DNA of 64,000 bases, taken from assembly GCA_029204225.1 (NCBI GenBank), contig CM055109.1, forward strand, positions 22,348,422 through 22,412,421. Direction: 5' to 3'. Positions within the stretch are counted from its first letter, which is position 1. Every line of letters starts with the position of its first letter. The notes below the pieces were generated by a model, which saw nothing but the letters and a program-made list of their open reading frames with translations, was not told the origin of the DNA and searched no databases. The DNA comes from Diphasiastrum complanatum (lineage: Eukaryota; Streptophyta; Lycopodiopsida; Lycopodiales; Lycopodiaceae). Below are positions 49,360 through 60,259 of this stretch, in pieces. Made by a program: the position numbers and the translations under genes.

Positions 49360-50326
49360 TTAGCATGGAAAGTGCATTATAATGATATCATCTACATAGA
49401 TGAGAAGAATAACTACAAAGCTCTTTACAGACTTAATATACAAAGAGGGGTCATCTTCACTAAGACAAAATCCGAGTGATATGAAATAAGAGTTGAGCCT
49501 TGCATACCAAGACCTTGGTGCTTGTTTTAGTCCATAGAGACTTCTGAACAAAAGACAAACATTTGATTCTTCACCTTCTTTCACAAATCCAGGTGGTTGC
49601 TCCATGTAAATCTCCTCCTCAAGGTAACCATTGAGAAAGGCATTAGAAACATCAAGTTGAAACATCCTCCAATTGTGATAACATGCAAGAGATATGAGTA
49701 TTCTGATTGTCACCATTTTTGCAACTGGTGCAAAGAGTCTTCATAGTCAAGACCTTTGATTTGAGGGTAGCCTTTGGCGCAAAGTCTTGCTTTATATTTA
49801 TTGATAGATCCATCATTATTATACTTGATTCTGAAAACCCAACTACATCCAATCACATGCATGTTGTTTGGTGGCTCAACAAGCTCCCATGTGTTGTTTG
49901 ACATCAAGGCTTAAAACTCTTGGGTCATTGCTTCAACCCACTTCTTGGATTGAAGTGTTTCTTGGACATCTTTAGGCTCTTCATCTGATATGAAGAGAGC
50001 ATGATAGGAAGTTTCACCTTCCACATCATATGCGAGCCTTCTTGGCTCAGATCTTTCTCTTGTTGCTCCTCCTCGAGCCTCGGCCTCACCACTTCTTGAG
50101 CAACATCAAGATTGATGATAGTAGATCTTGCATGAGACTCCTTGATCTGTGCTTCATCCAAGTTAAACTTTTGATCTTCATGAAAGATCACATCTCTACT
50201 TACAACATTCTTTTCAGTAGAGGGAAGATATACTTTATATGCTTTTTTAGTAGATGCATATCCTACAAAAATTCCTTTAACAGCACTAGGATCATCCTTC
50301 TTCCTAGTCTCTAAAGGTACATGCAC
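49360..50326 (-). pseudogene. Integrase tail and RT of copia F
   Basis: Frame 50326-49925: HVPLETRKKDDPSAVKGIFV, GYASTKKAYKVYLPSTEKNV, acidic linker. Frame 49907-49710: NTWELVEPPNNMHVIGCSWV, FRIKYNNDGSINKYKARLCA. Frame 49716-49360: MVTIRILISLACYHNWRMFQ, LDVSNAFLNGYLEEEIYMEQ, SLYGLKQAPRSWYARLNSYF, LLIYVDDIII. Directly after YVDDII the sequence jumps to MHFPC, which in D lies about 50 codons downstream; so the RT thumb is deleted. Frame breaks separate the three parts. Confidence 0.8.
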
Positions 50327-50486
50327 AAAGCATACACAACCAAAGATCCTAAGATGATCTAAGGTTTTTTCTTATACAACATCTCAAATGGTGTTCTTCC
50401 TTCTATTGCAAGATTAGGAAGCCTATTACAAAGATAATTTGCACATGCCACTGCTTCTCCCCAAAATTCTTTAGACAGAGATGCTT

Positions 50487-51875
50487 CTATCCTAATGGCT
50501 TTTGCACATTCACACAAAGTTCTATTTTTTCTCTCAGCAACTCCATTTTGCTGAGGAGTATAAGAACAAGAAAATTCTCTTTGTATTCCCTCTCTCTCAA
50601 AAAGTCTTTAAACTTATTGGAGGTGTATTCACCTCCACTATTACTTCTCAAAGCTTTCAACTTGAAACTAAACTGCTTTTCTACATAAGCTTTGAAAGTA
50701 AGAAAAACATCATAAACCATGGCTTTAGAAGGCAACATATAGATCCAAGAATATTTTGTATAATCATCTACAAAGGAAATAAAGCAATTTGCTCCTCCTT
50801 TGCTTTGGTTGAAGAGAAATGAACATAAGAGCACGAGTTCAAATGGATGTGTTTTGATGCTTGATCTTGGGAAAGTCCTTTTGTGTGATTTTGCCAAAAC
50901 ACAAATTTCACAAGGTTGAAACTCCTTTGACAGTGTCTTTGGTAGTCCAACAACTTTTTCTTCCTTGACTATAGATTGCATGGCTTTGAAATTGGGATGT
51001 CCCAATCTCTTATGCCACATATCCTCCTGAAGGGCCTTGGTCTCATAAGCAATATCTGAAATGTTAGCACTCTCCCTAGAATTTAGTTTGTACAACTTTC
51101 TATTTCTAGATCCTCTAGCAATAACTTCATTTTCTCTTGATATTATACACTTGTCAACATGAAACTTGACATACAATCCACTATCAAACAATTGTCCTAC
51201 ACTAATGAGATTCTTGGTTAGTCTAGGTACATAAAGTACATCATGCAAGCAAAAAGATTTTGATGATGATGCATGTAGTGGAATACTACCTATTCCTTCA
51301 ATTCTACACTCTACATCATTAGCAGTATAGATTGAACTTTTTGCACCTAGATATGGCATGAGACTTTTGAAAGAGTTTCTAGAACTAGACATATGGAAAC
51401 TAGCCCCACTATCTATCCACCAGATTTCTTCATTCTTGAAAGGAAAAGATGAAAAACTAGACATCATTAAAGAATCCTCTCTTTCACTCTCAACACTCTC
51501 ACACTCATCCTCATTAGTAAGGTTAGCTTGCTTAGATTGGTTCTTCTTCTTGAAATAGTTTGATGCATAGTGGCCTTTCTTGCCACAGAAAAAACATTTG
51601 ATCTTTGACAACTTCTTCTTGTCACTATATGTTGCAGCTTGTGAGGATTGATCCTCACCACTTTCTTTGGCTTTGTCCTTCTTGAAGTGTTGTTGACCTT
51701 TGACCTTGCCTCTTGACTTGTCTCTGATGAATAGTGCTTTGTCATCTCCACCATCTTTCAATGAAAGTTTATTGATCCTCATCATCTTGTTCTCTTGCCT
51801 GCTTTCTTCGGTAATGAGAACACCTTGCAGTGTCTCCAATGATGGAAGTTCCACCCTGATAGCATAAGTCTGCAC
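50487..51875 (-). CDS. gag C-terminus to integrase of copia F
   Basis: A 462-codon open frame. Order: gag end (RVELPSLETLQGVLITEESR), Lys-rich linker, zinc knuckle CFFCGKKGHYASNY whose last Cys is Tyr, protease WWIDSGASFHMSSSRNSFKS, LYVPRLTKNLISVGQLFDSG, pre-integrase MWHKRLGHPNFKAMQSI and CEICVLAKSHKRTF, and the integrase core FVDDYTKYSWIYML, LRSNSGGEYTSNKF. The first Asp region (normally LVHSDVHFSS) is garbled to LVLLCSFLFNQ, and the Asp before GGEY is Asn. The end is frameshifted. So three zinc or catalytic sites are lost though the frame is open. Confidence 0.8.
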   Translation of the reverse strand: MQTYAIRVELPSLETLQGVLITEESRQENKMMRINKLSLKDGGDDKALFIRDKSRGKVKGQQHFKKDKAKESGEDQSSQAATYSDKKKLSKIKCFFCGKKGHYASNYFKKKNQSKQANLTNEDECESVESEREDSLMMSSFSSFPFKNEEIWWIDSGASFHMSSSRNSFKSLMPYLGAKSSIYTANDVECRIEGIGSIPLHASSSKSFCLHDVLYVPRLTKNLISVGQLFDSGLYVKFHVDKCIISRENEVIARGSRNRKLYKLNSRESANISDIAYETKALQEDMWHKRLGHPNFKAMQSIVKEEKVVGLPKTLSKEFQPCEICVLAKSHKRTFPRSSIKTHPFELVLLCSFLFNQSKGGANCFISFVDDYTKYSWIYMLPSKAMVYDVFLTFKAYVEKQFSFKLKALRSNSGGEYTSNKFKDFLREREYKENFLVLILLSKMELLREKIELCVNVQKPLG

Positions 51876-52023
51876 AATATTGTCATACTCATCTCTAAAC
51901 TCATTAAGGACTACTTGAACAAGTTCAGTGTTCTTAAGAACATCTCCAATACTAGCTAACTCTTGATGAGATCCTTTACTCTCATTACATAAGATGAAGC
52001 ACTCTCATCTACTCTCTGATAAC

Positions 52024-52362
52024 TTAGAAAGATTTGGTTTTTAATTGTAAGCAATCTAGAAGTATTCTTAATTTCATAGATTGTTTTTTAGAGTGTCCCA
52101 AGCCTCCTTGGTAGTGTTGCATGTATTGATCTCTCAATACTTCATTTGTGACATTCATTTTTATAAAATGAAGGGCAATTCTGGTTCTTTTGTTGAATGC
52201 TGCAGCTTCATTAGGTGCTACAGGTTCTTCTTTAGCTCCACTCACAATGTCCATTCCATATTGTAGAATCAATAATGATTCCATTCTAATCTTCCACATT
52301 GCATAATTGGAAGATGTTAATCTCTCATTGTGCTTCAAGAAATGTGAACCAGATGAAGACAT
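52024..52362 (-). pseudogene. gag N-terminus of copia F
   Basis: Begins at ATG 52362 (MSSSGSHFLKHNERLTSSNY), aligned with gag starts of B and H. Then AMWKIRMESLLILQYGMDIV, an acidic segment and RIALHFIKMNVTNEVLRD. A frameshift near 52130 breaks it; the next part of gag is in broken frames down to 51875. Confidence 0.75.
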
Positions 52363-53247
52363 TTTCTCTATGAAAAATTCTAGCATTAGAGAAACTTAGA
52401 GCCCGACGAGGGCCTTTGAAAAAGATGCTTTTTTATTTTTTTTCTTATTTTTGTTGTCATGTGGACCAATTGAAACCTTAGCTTCGGGGTTCTACGTAAC
52501 GTAGGAAATAAAAACTTTTTAAATATATTGTTGTTTCGTCGAGCAGAATGTGAAAATGTTATTGGTTGATGAGGCATGCCCTTCCAGCTCATCATTGCCG
52601 GAAGAGACCCAAAAATATTAAAAATGAATATGACAGATGGTTGAGATGAGAAAATCGATGTACCATTAATGTATATGCATTGTCAAACCATGGTTAACAG
52701 GGATAACCAGAGTAATTTGTGGCACCAAATAGATCAGTGTTTCAAATTTTTGCCAACACTTTTTCTCATATTCATGGCTTTTTGTCTACGCAAATTTTCA
52801 GATTCATAGTTCATTGTCTCAGATTTTTGCATGCAAATTATGAATGGCGCCATCAAGGAAGCCGTGCACCTCAATTGACTCTATGCTTCTATTCAACGAG
52901 ATAGATGATAATGGATTATGGGTGCCAAGAAAATATTCAAAAAACTCTTGGGTTTTGATGCATCCATCATCAAGAGGAGCATTTCGAAAAAGGAAAAGGT
53001 CAAAACTATCATTTTGATCTTATTGGAAGGCCAGAATTTTGGATTTCAGAACATTATCATCAGGAAAATCTATTTCTGAAATTCTAGTCCAACATGTATA
53101 TATGCATTCAGAGATAAATGTGCAAGATTCAACCGTCAGGATCACATAAAAAGCAACTGTGAGTATTGATATTTTTGATACTTTGATTTTTGTCATTCAT
53201 AAATATCTAATAGTAAACTTGCCAATCTGATCATTTTTCTCTTGCAG

Positions 53248-54272
53248 ATTTATATCCATCCAACATAAATGAATGGGAGCCGAGTGGATCTTTAGCAGGT
53301 GTGTTAGATGTTATTCACACTGATATTGGACAACTGCAATATCGAGGTAGAACTGCAAAAAATCTAGCTAATAGTGGAATCTTTTTTTATGAATCAATGT
53401 ACATTCTTGATACAAAAGGAAAATTTGGACAAATAGTACCGATTCCATTACCTAGTTTTGAAAGTAATGAATGGATTGCACCAGATACTACAGTTTCAGA
53501 ATCATCTCGTTGCAAGATATATAATGTTGTAAGAAATTCATTAAAAATGAGCACGAGATCAAAAACAGTTAGATTGAGTTGATGTATTTCCTTGAATATA
53601 TTTTGGATTTCTTTTCAAGTGTCAATGTACACAAAACCCCAACGATGTTTGTATGCAAAAATTTATCAGATAGTTTATTATTTGAACTTATGGATGAAGG
53701 CTGGGACAAAAGATCAGATGGAGAAATAGAATGCAGAATTAAAATGTCTTCCATGTGCTTCTGTTATCAAATTGAAAAACAAATGTCGAGCTTATGCTTC
53801 CATTATCAAAGATGGAAAAAAAAATAAAGGTAAATGGGTGCCACTCGATCAAGACTTGGAAGCCAGTGGACATTCAAAATGAAAAAATATTGAAATTATA
53901 TACAATGATGCCGTTTTGACATGTGTTGAGGTGGAAGAAGATTGGAGTCTAAACTACATCCGGTGAGAACTATTGCTCCTACAAGATGATGTACTTTCAG
54001 ACTTCAGATTCATTTTCAATGGTAAACTCGTAAGTAACTGTAAACACTCGATCTTTTATGAATAGTTTCAATTTAAACTTTCTAATACAAACTCTGTATT
54101 ACTTCTAACTAACTTTGTATTATTTTTATGCAGGTACGTAAAAGACATTAGCTCGAGATCAAATGCAAAGATATTGGCGAAACAATCCAATTTATGGAAG
54201 AACATTGAGATTCACTATTAGCAAATACATGCCAATGTCTTTTTATCATTATAGAAAAATTGCATTCCATTA
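53248..54272 (+). pseudogene. 3' exons of the DUF7869-type gene in G2
   Basis: An intron (GTGAGT at 53159 to AG at 53247, 89 bp) precedes the exon YPSNINEWEPSGSLAGVLDV, then QLQYRGRTAKNLANSGIFFY, ESMYILDTKGKFGQIVPIPL and FESNEWIAPDTTVSESSRCK, open to a TGA at 53580. A later frame (FFSSVNVHKTPTMFVCKNLS, ELMDEGWDKRSDGEIECRIK) continues to 53827. A final intron (GTAAGT near 54030, AG near 54134) and a short basic exon follow. More of this gene is open here than in G1, so G2 is the better guide to it. Confidence 0.6.
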
Positions 54273-54403
54273 TTAGACTATGGACACACGCTGATTGTAA
54301 TAATCTATTGTGATATCAATAAAAAAAACCCATAAACGGGCTGTTTACAAGTAAAATGGTTGTATCTTTTTTTTTTTATTTATATCTATTTACAAATAGA
54401 TCT

Positions 54404-54964
54404 CTATGCTATCAATTTTTTTATATTTTCTATACCAGTATTAGGAACTGATAAAGCAACAGCTCCTTCTATAATCTCGCCCTCCTCTGTTTCGGGAAGG
54501 GCCTCAATGCCTTTTAAGACAAGAGGAATATCTGTTACAAAATTGCCTTCCTCTGTATTAGGAAGAATTTTTATTCCTTTTTGATCATATAATATAAGAT
54601 CTGCATCCTGAACAACCTGAAAGGTTGTTAAGGCAGGAGCAGCTTTCTTTTGAGGGCCCTCGATTGCAGGTGCAACGCTTACATCGTATTGGGCAAAGGT
54701 TCTAATCAACTCTTGTCGAAATCTATACACATCATCTGGAGTATACGGCTCAAGAGTGAACTATCATCACAAAACACGAGAATCAGCAAATTACAAACAA
54801 TGATAGTAATAAAATATGAATCAAAATGAAATGAACTACAAATGAAAAGAATTTTACCTTTTCAATATCTACATCCGTTTGTAATTTATACCATTCAAAA
54901 AATAGCTTCATATTGTACAAGACGAACCATGCACAGCTAAAAGCATCATTTTGTTGTACACACT
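54404..54964 (-). pseudogene. 3' exons of the Ulp1-like protease in G2
   Basis: Two exons on the minus strand. The first (about 54964-54858) has CVQQNDAFSCAWFVLYNMKL and FFEWYKLQTDVDIEK: the Q-x5-C catalytic motif. The intron has GTAA at 54857 and AG at 54761. The last exon (54760-54404) reads PYTPDD, MYRFRQELIRTFAQYDVSVA-like, then an acidic segment ending ENIKKLIA. No stop interrupts either exon, unlike G1. The His-bearing exons lie beyond the insertion of H and are absent. Confidence 0.7.
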
Positions 54965-54993
54965 GCATATATAGAACGAAAATTAGTAATATT

Positions 54994-55729
54994 TGTGAAG
55001 AATTGAAAAAGATTATCTATGTTAGATATAGGGATCTTATGTTTTTTACATCAAGCATCTAGGTGTAGGATGTTGATAGGAACAAATTTGGCATAGATGG
55101 CAAATTATGCATTTCCACTTGTAATGCCACTATTGAGCCAAAATAGAGTAAGAGGCTAAACACTTGCTAATTAGAGTGTAGACAAGTGTAATGCTTTTGT
55201 TTGATGAATTCCAAGAGGTCCAATAGGATTTAGAGGTGGAACCATGTGAGGTCCAATAGGAAATTGAGGTGTGCTTGAATATAGTCCAATAGAATTAAGA
55301 GGTGCATGGATCAATGGTCCAATAGGATTAAGAGGTGACAAAGTATGGTCCAATCATAGTTCAACATAGTGGTAGCTCGTGGATCTACTAGTATCATTGT
55401 ACTCCTCATTTTGAAGCTAATTGATTTGGTGATTATATGGATTTTGAGTGTTATTGGATTTCTAGCTTTCTCTCTCTACCTGAGAGCTCATGATGCTTTT
55501 TATCTCTCTACCCAAGGAGAGCAGCTTGTTTTTACTTAGAATATTTTTTGAATACTTCCCACATGTGTGAGTGAGAGTTGGAAGTGATTGAATGCATGTA
55601 GTAGTGTGTTTTTGCCATAGGATCTAAGATTGATCTTGAATCTCAATCTAGTCTTGATCTTGGTGCATCTACACACATTAGGAGATCACAAGTACATGTT
55701 GTGGACAATCCACACGTGTGAATTCAACA
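54994..55729 (+). repeat. 5' LTR of copia H
   Basis: 736 bp, TGTGAAGAATTG...GAATTCAACA. Includes a 33-bp minisatellite at 55217-55380 in its left half. Ends directly before the primer site. Confidence 0.85.
55217..55380 (+). repeat. Five-copy 33-bp minisatellite in LTR of H
   Basis: ggtccaatagga-like starts at 55217, 55250, 55283, 55316 and 55347 (spacings 33, 33, 33, 31), each followed by a tt(a)agaggtg-type tail. On the minus strand the repeat reads as LNPIGPL-type peptides, which is probably incidental. Confidence 0.8.
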
Positions 55730-55742
55730 TGGTATCAGAGCC
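55730..55742 (+). promoter_or_regulatory. Primer-binding site of copia H
   Basis: TGGTATCAGAGCC directly after the LTR. Confidence 0.85.
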
Positions 55743-56485
55743 TAACTAAGGTTACCATGCATTTTGATCCATCTAAGTGAAAACTTTTCATCAATCTTGA
55801 GCTAGAAATTGTCAAGGCCCATTTTCCTAGCTATCTTGTTCAATTTTGGATCAAAAGAGATCAAAAGGACATCGACTGGGTCTGACCTGGTACTGTACAA
55901 AATCAGGTGCTCAGACACGTGTGAGGAGCATCCAATTTCAGTTTGGAAGTTCTTTCTCATGCTTGATCCATTTATCTTGCTTGATAGCTTATTTTGAAGC
56001 TATTTTTGTCTAGTTTCTGATGCAATCAGTTTCATTCCATTTGGTTGAGCCAATAAAAAGTTATAAGCTTTTGAAGAGGGTTAGGTAGGGGACCTAGACC
56101 TGGGTGGACACATTTGGTTTGGTCAAGAGATTGCTTGGTTGATCCAAAATCACAGTTGTATGCTTACCAATCTCATCTATTTGTGATCTAGGCACTATTT
56201 TGAGATCTTAGCCATTTTGTTTCATGCAATATCATTGTATTTGACTCAAATTTGGTTTCTTAGTGTACTTCACACGTGCTAAGAGTGTTAGATCCTAACT
56301 TTTCCTATACTCCATCATTTGATGTGAAATAGATCTTGTTTTAGAGATATTTGTGTAGCTAGTGAGAATCAATTCACAAGTAGTTGCAAGATCTTTCATA
56401 GGAGGTGATAGTACTCTATTATTGGATCCTATTGAGAGTGTGTAGCAACATTTATTGTTCATCATTTGAATTTTCTTCACTTCAA
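55743..56485 (+). other. Leader of copia H
   Basis: Non-coding stretch between primer site and gag, no repeat or ORF of note. Confidence 0.5.
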
Positions 56486-57300
56486 ATGTCTTCAATTAGT
56501 TCATCCTTGTTGAAACCAAGTGAAAGATTGTCCACTTCAAACTATTCAATTTGGAAAATGAGGATGGAGTCCATCTTGATCCTTCAAGACGTGATGGACA
56601 TAGTTCTTGGCCTTGAAGAAGAACCACAAGTTCTTCAAGAGGTTCAAAAATACAAAAAGAGAGCTAGGATGGCTCTCCACTACATAAAGATGAATGTCTC
56701 TAATGAGATATGAGCTAGGTACTTGTACAATAGCCAAAGAAGCTTGGGATTGTCTCAAGACTATCTATGAGGCTAAGAATACCTCTAGGCTTCTCACTCT
56801 TAGGAGTCAAATCTTTCAAAGTAGCCAAAAGAGTGATGAGAGTGCATCTAGTTATGTTTTGAGAGTAAAAGATATTCATAGAGAACTTGCTTGTATTGGT
56901 GATTCCATCAATCAAAATGAGCTAGTTCAAGTCATTCTCAATGGCTTGAGAAGTGAATTTGATAACCTTGTCCAATCCTATGCCATTAAGCAGGAGCTAC
57001 CAAGTCTGGAGGCTCTCCAAAGTGTGCTAATTTTGGAAGAATCAAGACAAGAGTACAAGCTCTTGAGGATGGACAAGCTTTCTCTCACTCATAATGATGG
57101 CAAAGCTCTCTTTGCCAAGGATAAGCACAAAGGGAGGAGCAAGAACCAACATCAACAATCCTCAAGCAAGGACAAAGTCAAATCCAAAGACAAAGATGAG
57201 GAGGAAGATGGTTCCTCTATTGCTTCATCATCCAATCTCAAGAAAAAGAAGATCAAGTGCTTTTATTGTGGCAAGAAAGATCATTATCTTCTTTCAAGAA
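56486..57300 (+). pseudogene. gag and zinc knuckle of copia H
   Basis: ATG 56486 (MSSISSSLLKPSERLSTSNY), SIWKMRMESILILQDVMDIV, RMALHYIKMNVSNEI, then a TGA at 56711. The frame from 56694 continues: LGTCTIAKEAWDCLKTIYEA, NTSRLLTLRSQIFQSSQKSD, DIHRELACIGDSINQNELVQ, LQSVLILEESRQEYKLL and a Lys-rich region. The zinc knuckle begins CFYCGKKDHY but a deletion removes its last half, and the protease follows in another frame. Confidence 0.8.
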
Positions 57301-59308
57301 GGAAGGCCTATGGTATATTGATAGTGGAGCCTCTTCACATATGTGTAGCTCCAAGGACTCTTTCTCTTCTATTGCACCTTATGATGGAGTCAAGAAATCA
57401 ATATACACTGCAAATGATTTTGAATGTCCTATTGAAGGCATAGGGAACATTCCCTTGAAGCTTGCATCCTCTAAAGTTCTTTCTCTCTCTAAAGTTCTTT
57501 ATGTACCTAAGCTTACCAAGAATCTTATTAGTGTTGGCCAATTGCTTGATAATGGCCTTGATGTAAAATTCGATGTTGATACTTGCACTATCAAGAAGAA
57601 TGATGAGATACTTGCATTAGGATCTAGATTTGGTGGCATCTATAAACTAGATCCAAATGAGTATGTGAATGCTTGTAATGTTGCTCTTGTGAACAAGCTC
57701 TTTATGGAGGAATTATGGCATAGGAGGTTGGGACATCCCAACTACAAATCCATGCTCTCTATGATCAAAGAAGCCAAAGCTATTGGCTTGCCAAAGTCAT
57801 TCTCCAAGAAGATCAAGCCTTGTGAGGCTTGTTCTATTGCTAGATCTCACAAAAAGCCATTTACAAGATCTTCTATCAAAAGCCAGCATCCTTTGGAGTT
57901 AATCCACTCGGATGTGCATTTCTCATCAACTACAAGCAAGGGAGGAGCCACTTGCTTTGTTACTTTCATCGATGATTTCACAAGATTCACTTGGATATAT
58001 TTTCTTGCTTCTAAATCTATGGTGTTTGATCATTTCCTTATTTTCAAAGCTTATGTAGAGAAGCAATTCTCATTCAAGATTAAAGCTCTAAGAAGTGATG
58101 GAGGTGGTGAATATATTACCAATAAATTTCAATATTTTTGTGAGCTTGAAGGCATTAAAAGAGAGTTCTCTTGTGCCTACTCTCCATCTCAAAATGGAGT
58201 GGCCGAGAGAAAGAATAGATCTCTATGTGAATGTGCAAAATCTATGAGAATTGAGGCATCTTTGCCCAAAGATTTTTGGGGAGAAGCCGTTAATTGTGCA
58301 AATTATCTTTGCAATAGGCTCCCACATATAGCTCTTGGAGGAAATTCACCATATGAGATCTTATATATGAAGAAGCCTAAGGTTGATCACCTTAGAGTTT
58401 TTGGATGCTTATTCTTTGTCCATATTCCCTTGGAAACAAGGAAGAAAGAAGATCCTAGTGCATGCAAAGGGATCATGGTTGGATACTCATCCACCAAGAA
58501 GGCCTATAGAATCTTTATACTCTCTACTTCTCAAGTTATTGAAAGTAGAGATGTTGTCTTTCATGAAGATCAACACTCATCTTTTGAAGAGGCCGAGATC
58601 AAGAAATCTATGGATGCATCACCAATTATTGGTTTTGAAGACAATCATGATGTGATAAGGTCGAGATTTGAAGAAGACTCTCCTCGGATTTTCTCACCAA
58701 GGAGATCCATGAGAGATAGATCCGAGCCTAAGAGGCTCTCATATGTTGACAAAGGCAAACAAGTGGATCTTGATTCCACTAATTATGTTTTTTATGTCTC
58801 TCATGAAGAGCCAAAGAATGTACAAGAGGCACTCAATACCAAGAAGTGGTATGATGTCGTGAAACAAGAGTATGATGCATTGATCACCAACAATACTTGG
58901 AAGCTCGTGGATCCTCCATCCAACAAGCATATGATTGGTTGCAAGTGGGTATTTAGGATCAAGTTCAATCATGATGGCACCATCAACAAGCATAAAACAA
59001 GATTATGTGCCAAAGGATTTGCTCAAATCCATGTTCTTGATTATGAGGAGACCTTTGCACCCGTTGCAAAGATGGTGACAATAAGAATTCTTATTTATCT
59101 TGCTTGTTTTTTCAAGTGGAAGGTGTTCCAATTAGATGTATCCAATGCTTTTCTAAATGGTTATCTTGAGGAGGAGATCTATATGGAACAACCTCAAGAT
59201 TCATCAACGATGAGTCCAAAGTGTGCTTGCTCTTCAAAAGTCTTTATGGACTCAAGAAAGCCCCAAGATCATGGTATTCAAGACTTAATTCTTTTCTTAT
59301 CTCGCTAG
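57257..59308 (+). CDS. Protease-integrase-RT polyprotein of copia H
   Basis: At 683 codons, the longest open frame here. Protease: WYIDSGASSHM (Asp at residue 21), IEGIGNIPLKLASSK, LYVPKLTKNLISVGQLLDNG. Pre-integrase zinc domain: LWHRRLGHPNYKSMLSM (about 152) and CEACSIARSHKKPF (about 191). Integrase core: [59 protein letters not shown], with D,D,E intact. C-terminus: KGIMVGYSSTKKAYRIFILS, linker, PKRLSYVDKGKQ. RT: NTWKLVDPPSNKHMIGCKWV, FAPVAKMVTIRILIYLA, LDVSNAFLNGYLEEEIYMEQ; then a frameshift at about 59195. The listed start is only the first Met-coding position in frame after the knuckle break. Confidence 0.9.
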   Translation: MLLLWQERSLSSFKKEGLWYIDSGASSHMCSSKDSFSSIAPYDGVKKSIYTANDFECPIEGIGNIPLKLASSKVLSLSKVLYVPKLTKNLISVGQLLDNGLDVKFDVDTCTIKKNDEILALGSRFGGIYKLDPNEYVNACNVALVNKLFMEELWHRRLGHPNYKSMLSMIKEAKAIGLPKSFSKKIKPCEACSIARSHKKPFTRSSIKSQHPLELIHSDVHFSSTTSKGGATCFVTFIDDFTRFTWIYFLASKSMVFDHFLIFKAYVEKQFSFKIKALRSDGGGEYITNKFQYFCELEGIKREFSCAYSPSQNGVAERKNRSLCECAKSMRIEASLPKDFWGEAVNCANYLCNRLPHIALGGNSPYEILYMKKPKVDHLRVFGCLFFVHIPLETRKKEDPSACKGIMVGYSSTKKAYRIFILSTSQVIESRDVVFHEDQHSSFEEAEIKKSMDASPIIGFEDNHDVIRSRFEEDSPRIFSPRRSMRDRSEPKRLSYVDKGKQVDLDSTNYVFYVSHEEPKNVQEALNTKKWYDVVKQEYDALITNNTWKLVDPPSNKHMIGCKWVFRIKFNHDGTINKHKTRLCAKGFAQIHVLDYEETFAPVAKMVTIRILIYLACFFKWKVFQLDVSNAFLNGYLEEEIYMEQPQDSSTMSPKCACSSKVFMDSRKPQDHGIQDLILFLSR

Positions 59309-59565
59309 GATTTACTCTTAGTGACTATGATCCTTCCATGTATCTAAAGTTTGTTGATAGCAATATTGTCATTCTTCTAATTTATGTTGATGACATTATT
59401 CTTTGTGGAAGTTGTATCAAGCTAGTTGATGAAGCTAAGCTAGCACTTGGATGTGAGTTTAAAATGCAAGATCTAGGAGAGATACATTACATCCTAGGCC
59501 TAGAAATTGATTTTTATGAAAATCATGTCTTTATATGCCAATCTAAAGGTTATATAATACTTTGA
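59221..59565 (+). pseudogene. RT continuation of copia H
   Basis: Continues RT after the frameshift: CLLFKSLYGLKKAPRSWYSR, LNSFLISLGFTLSDYDPSMY, IVILLIYVDDIILCGSC (YVDD intact), FKMQDLGEIHYILGLEIDFY, then FICQSKG. It ends at the junction with I; RNase H, polypurine tract and 3' LTR are absent. Confidence 0.85.
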
Positions 59566-60200
59566 GCCTCCTACTGAGATCACATTGAAAGGTCCACAAA
59601 TGTCAGAATGTACAAGCTCCAAAATCTTTGTAGTTCTATAGGAGTCTTTGAAAAAGGAGTACATGACATCTTACCCTTTAGACATGCATCACAGGTCATC
59701 AAACTAGTTGCATTCGAGATGCTCACCCCTACGATTGCTCCATGATGTCTTGTTTAATATATTGCCATTGAATTCATATGGCATAGTCTCCTGTGCCATA
59801 GAGTATTTGGCGAATCATCATGAGTCTGATGCACTTGATCTACAGGTAGGCGTACCTTTAAGTGATACATGTTGCCTTTTCTTCTACCTTGAGTGATTAG
59901 TGTACTGATACTTGCATCAGCAATGTTGCATGCTTTGTTCGAGAATATTACACGCATCCTTGCATCATCTATTCTTGCCACTGATAGCAAGTCTTGTTGC
60001 AGCGTAGGCACGAACAAAACATCTTCGAGTCGTCTGTCTTTGTTGTTTGTGTTGAGCCATAGTGAACCAATACCATTCACTGAATGCTTTGATCCATCTC
60101 CAAGAACAATAAATATTGATGGATCTGCACTTCGAAAATCAGACATGATCCATCTTGATGTAACGAAGTGCGAGGTAGCTCCTGAATCAAGGATTACCTC
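59560..60200 (-). pseudogene. Protease, pre-integrase and integrase start of copia I
   Basis: Protease: VILDSGATSHFVTSRWI (near 60190), FRSADPSIFIVLGDGSKHSV, GIGSLWLNTNNKDRRLEDVL, FVPTLQQDLLSVARIDDARM. Pre-integrase: GNMYHLKVRLPVDQ, LWHRRLCHMNSMAIY, where the usual GH is CH. Integrase begins ILELVHSDICGPFNVISVGG and is cut after SKYY at 59554. One frameshift lies near 59750. Confidence 0.8.
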
Positions 60201-60259
60201 CTATGTATCAGGCGTTGACACTGCACACATGTCTGCACAGATATAGACGGTCGAATTTC

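Larger units (their letters stand above)
49316..52386 (-). mobile_element. Copia element F, main part
   Basis: Minus-strand copia of the same family as D. From 52362: gag, zinc knuckle, protease, integrase and RT up to the insertion of E. There is no 5' LTR or primer site: at 52384-52388 the sequence changes abruptly into G2. The 3' remainder lies at 43625-44099. Confidence 0.85.
52384..54993. mobile_element. G2: partial second copy of the G element
   Basis: Very similar by eye to 37942-40520 of G1. It starts at the 3' end of the DUF7869-type exon (GAGAAACTTAGAGCCCGACG) and ends within an intron of the Ulp1-like gene, at the LTR of H. The DUF7869 core and the upstream Ulp1 exons are missing. 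Left junction shares cattagaga with G1. Confidence 0.8.
54994..59553 (+). mobile_element. Copia element H (3' truncated)
   Basis: Plus-strand copia with 5' LTR, primer site, leader, gag, protease, integrase and RT; it stops in the RT thumb (FICQSKG) at about 59553, where minus-strand copia I begins. The left edge is exact: 54993/54994 is where G2 leaves homology with G1 and TGTGAAG begins. Fragments A and O belong to the same family. Confidence 0.85.

Noticed and set aside
55171-55353. Pro-rich LNPIGPL repeat peptide, minus strand
   Set aside because: Explained by the 33-bp minisatellite in the LTR; the last spacing of 31 breaks the frame.
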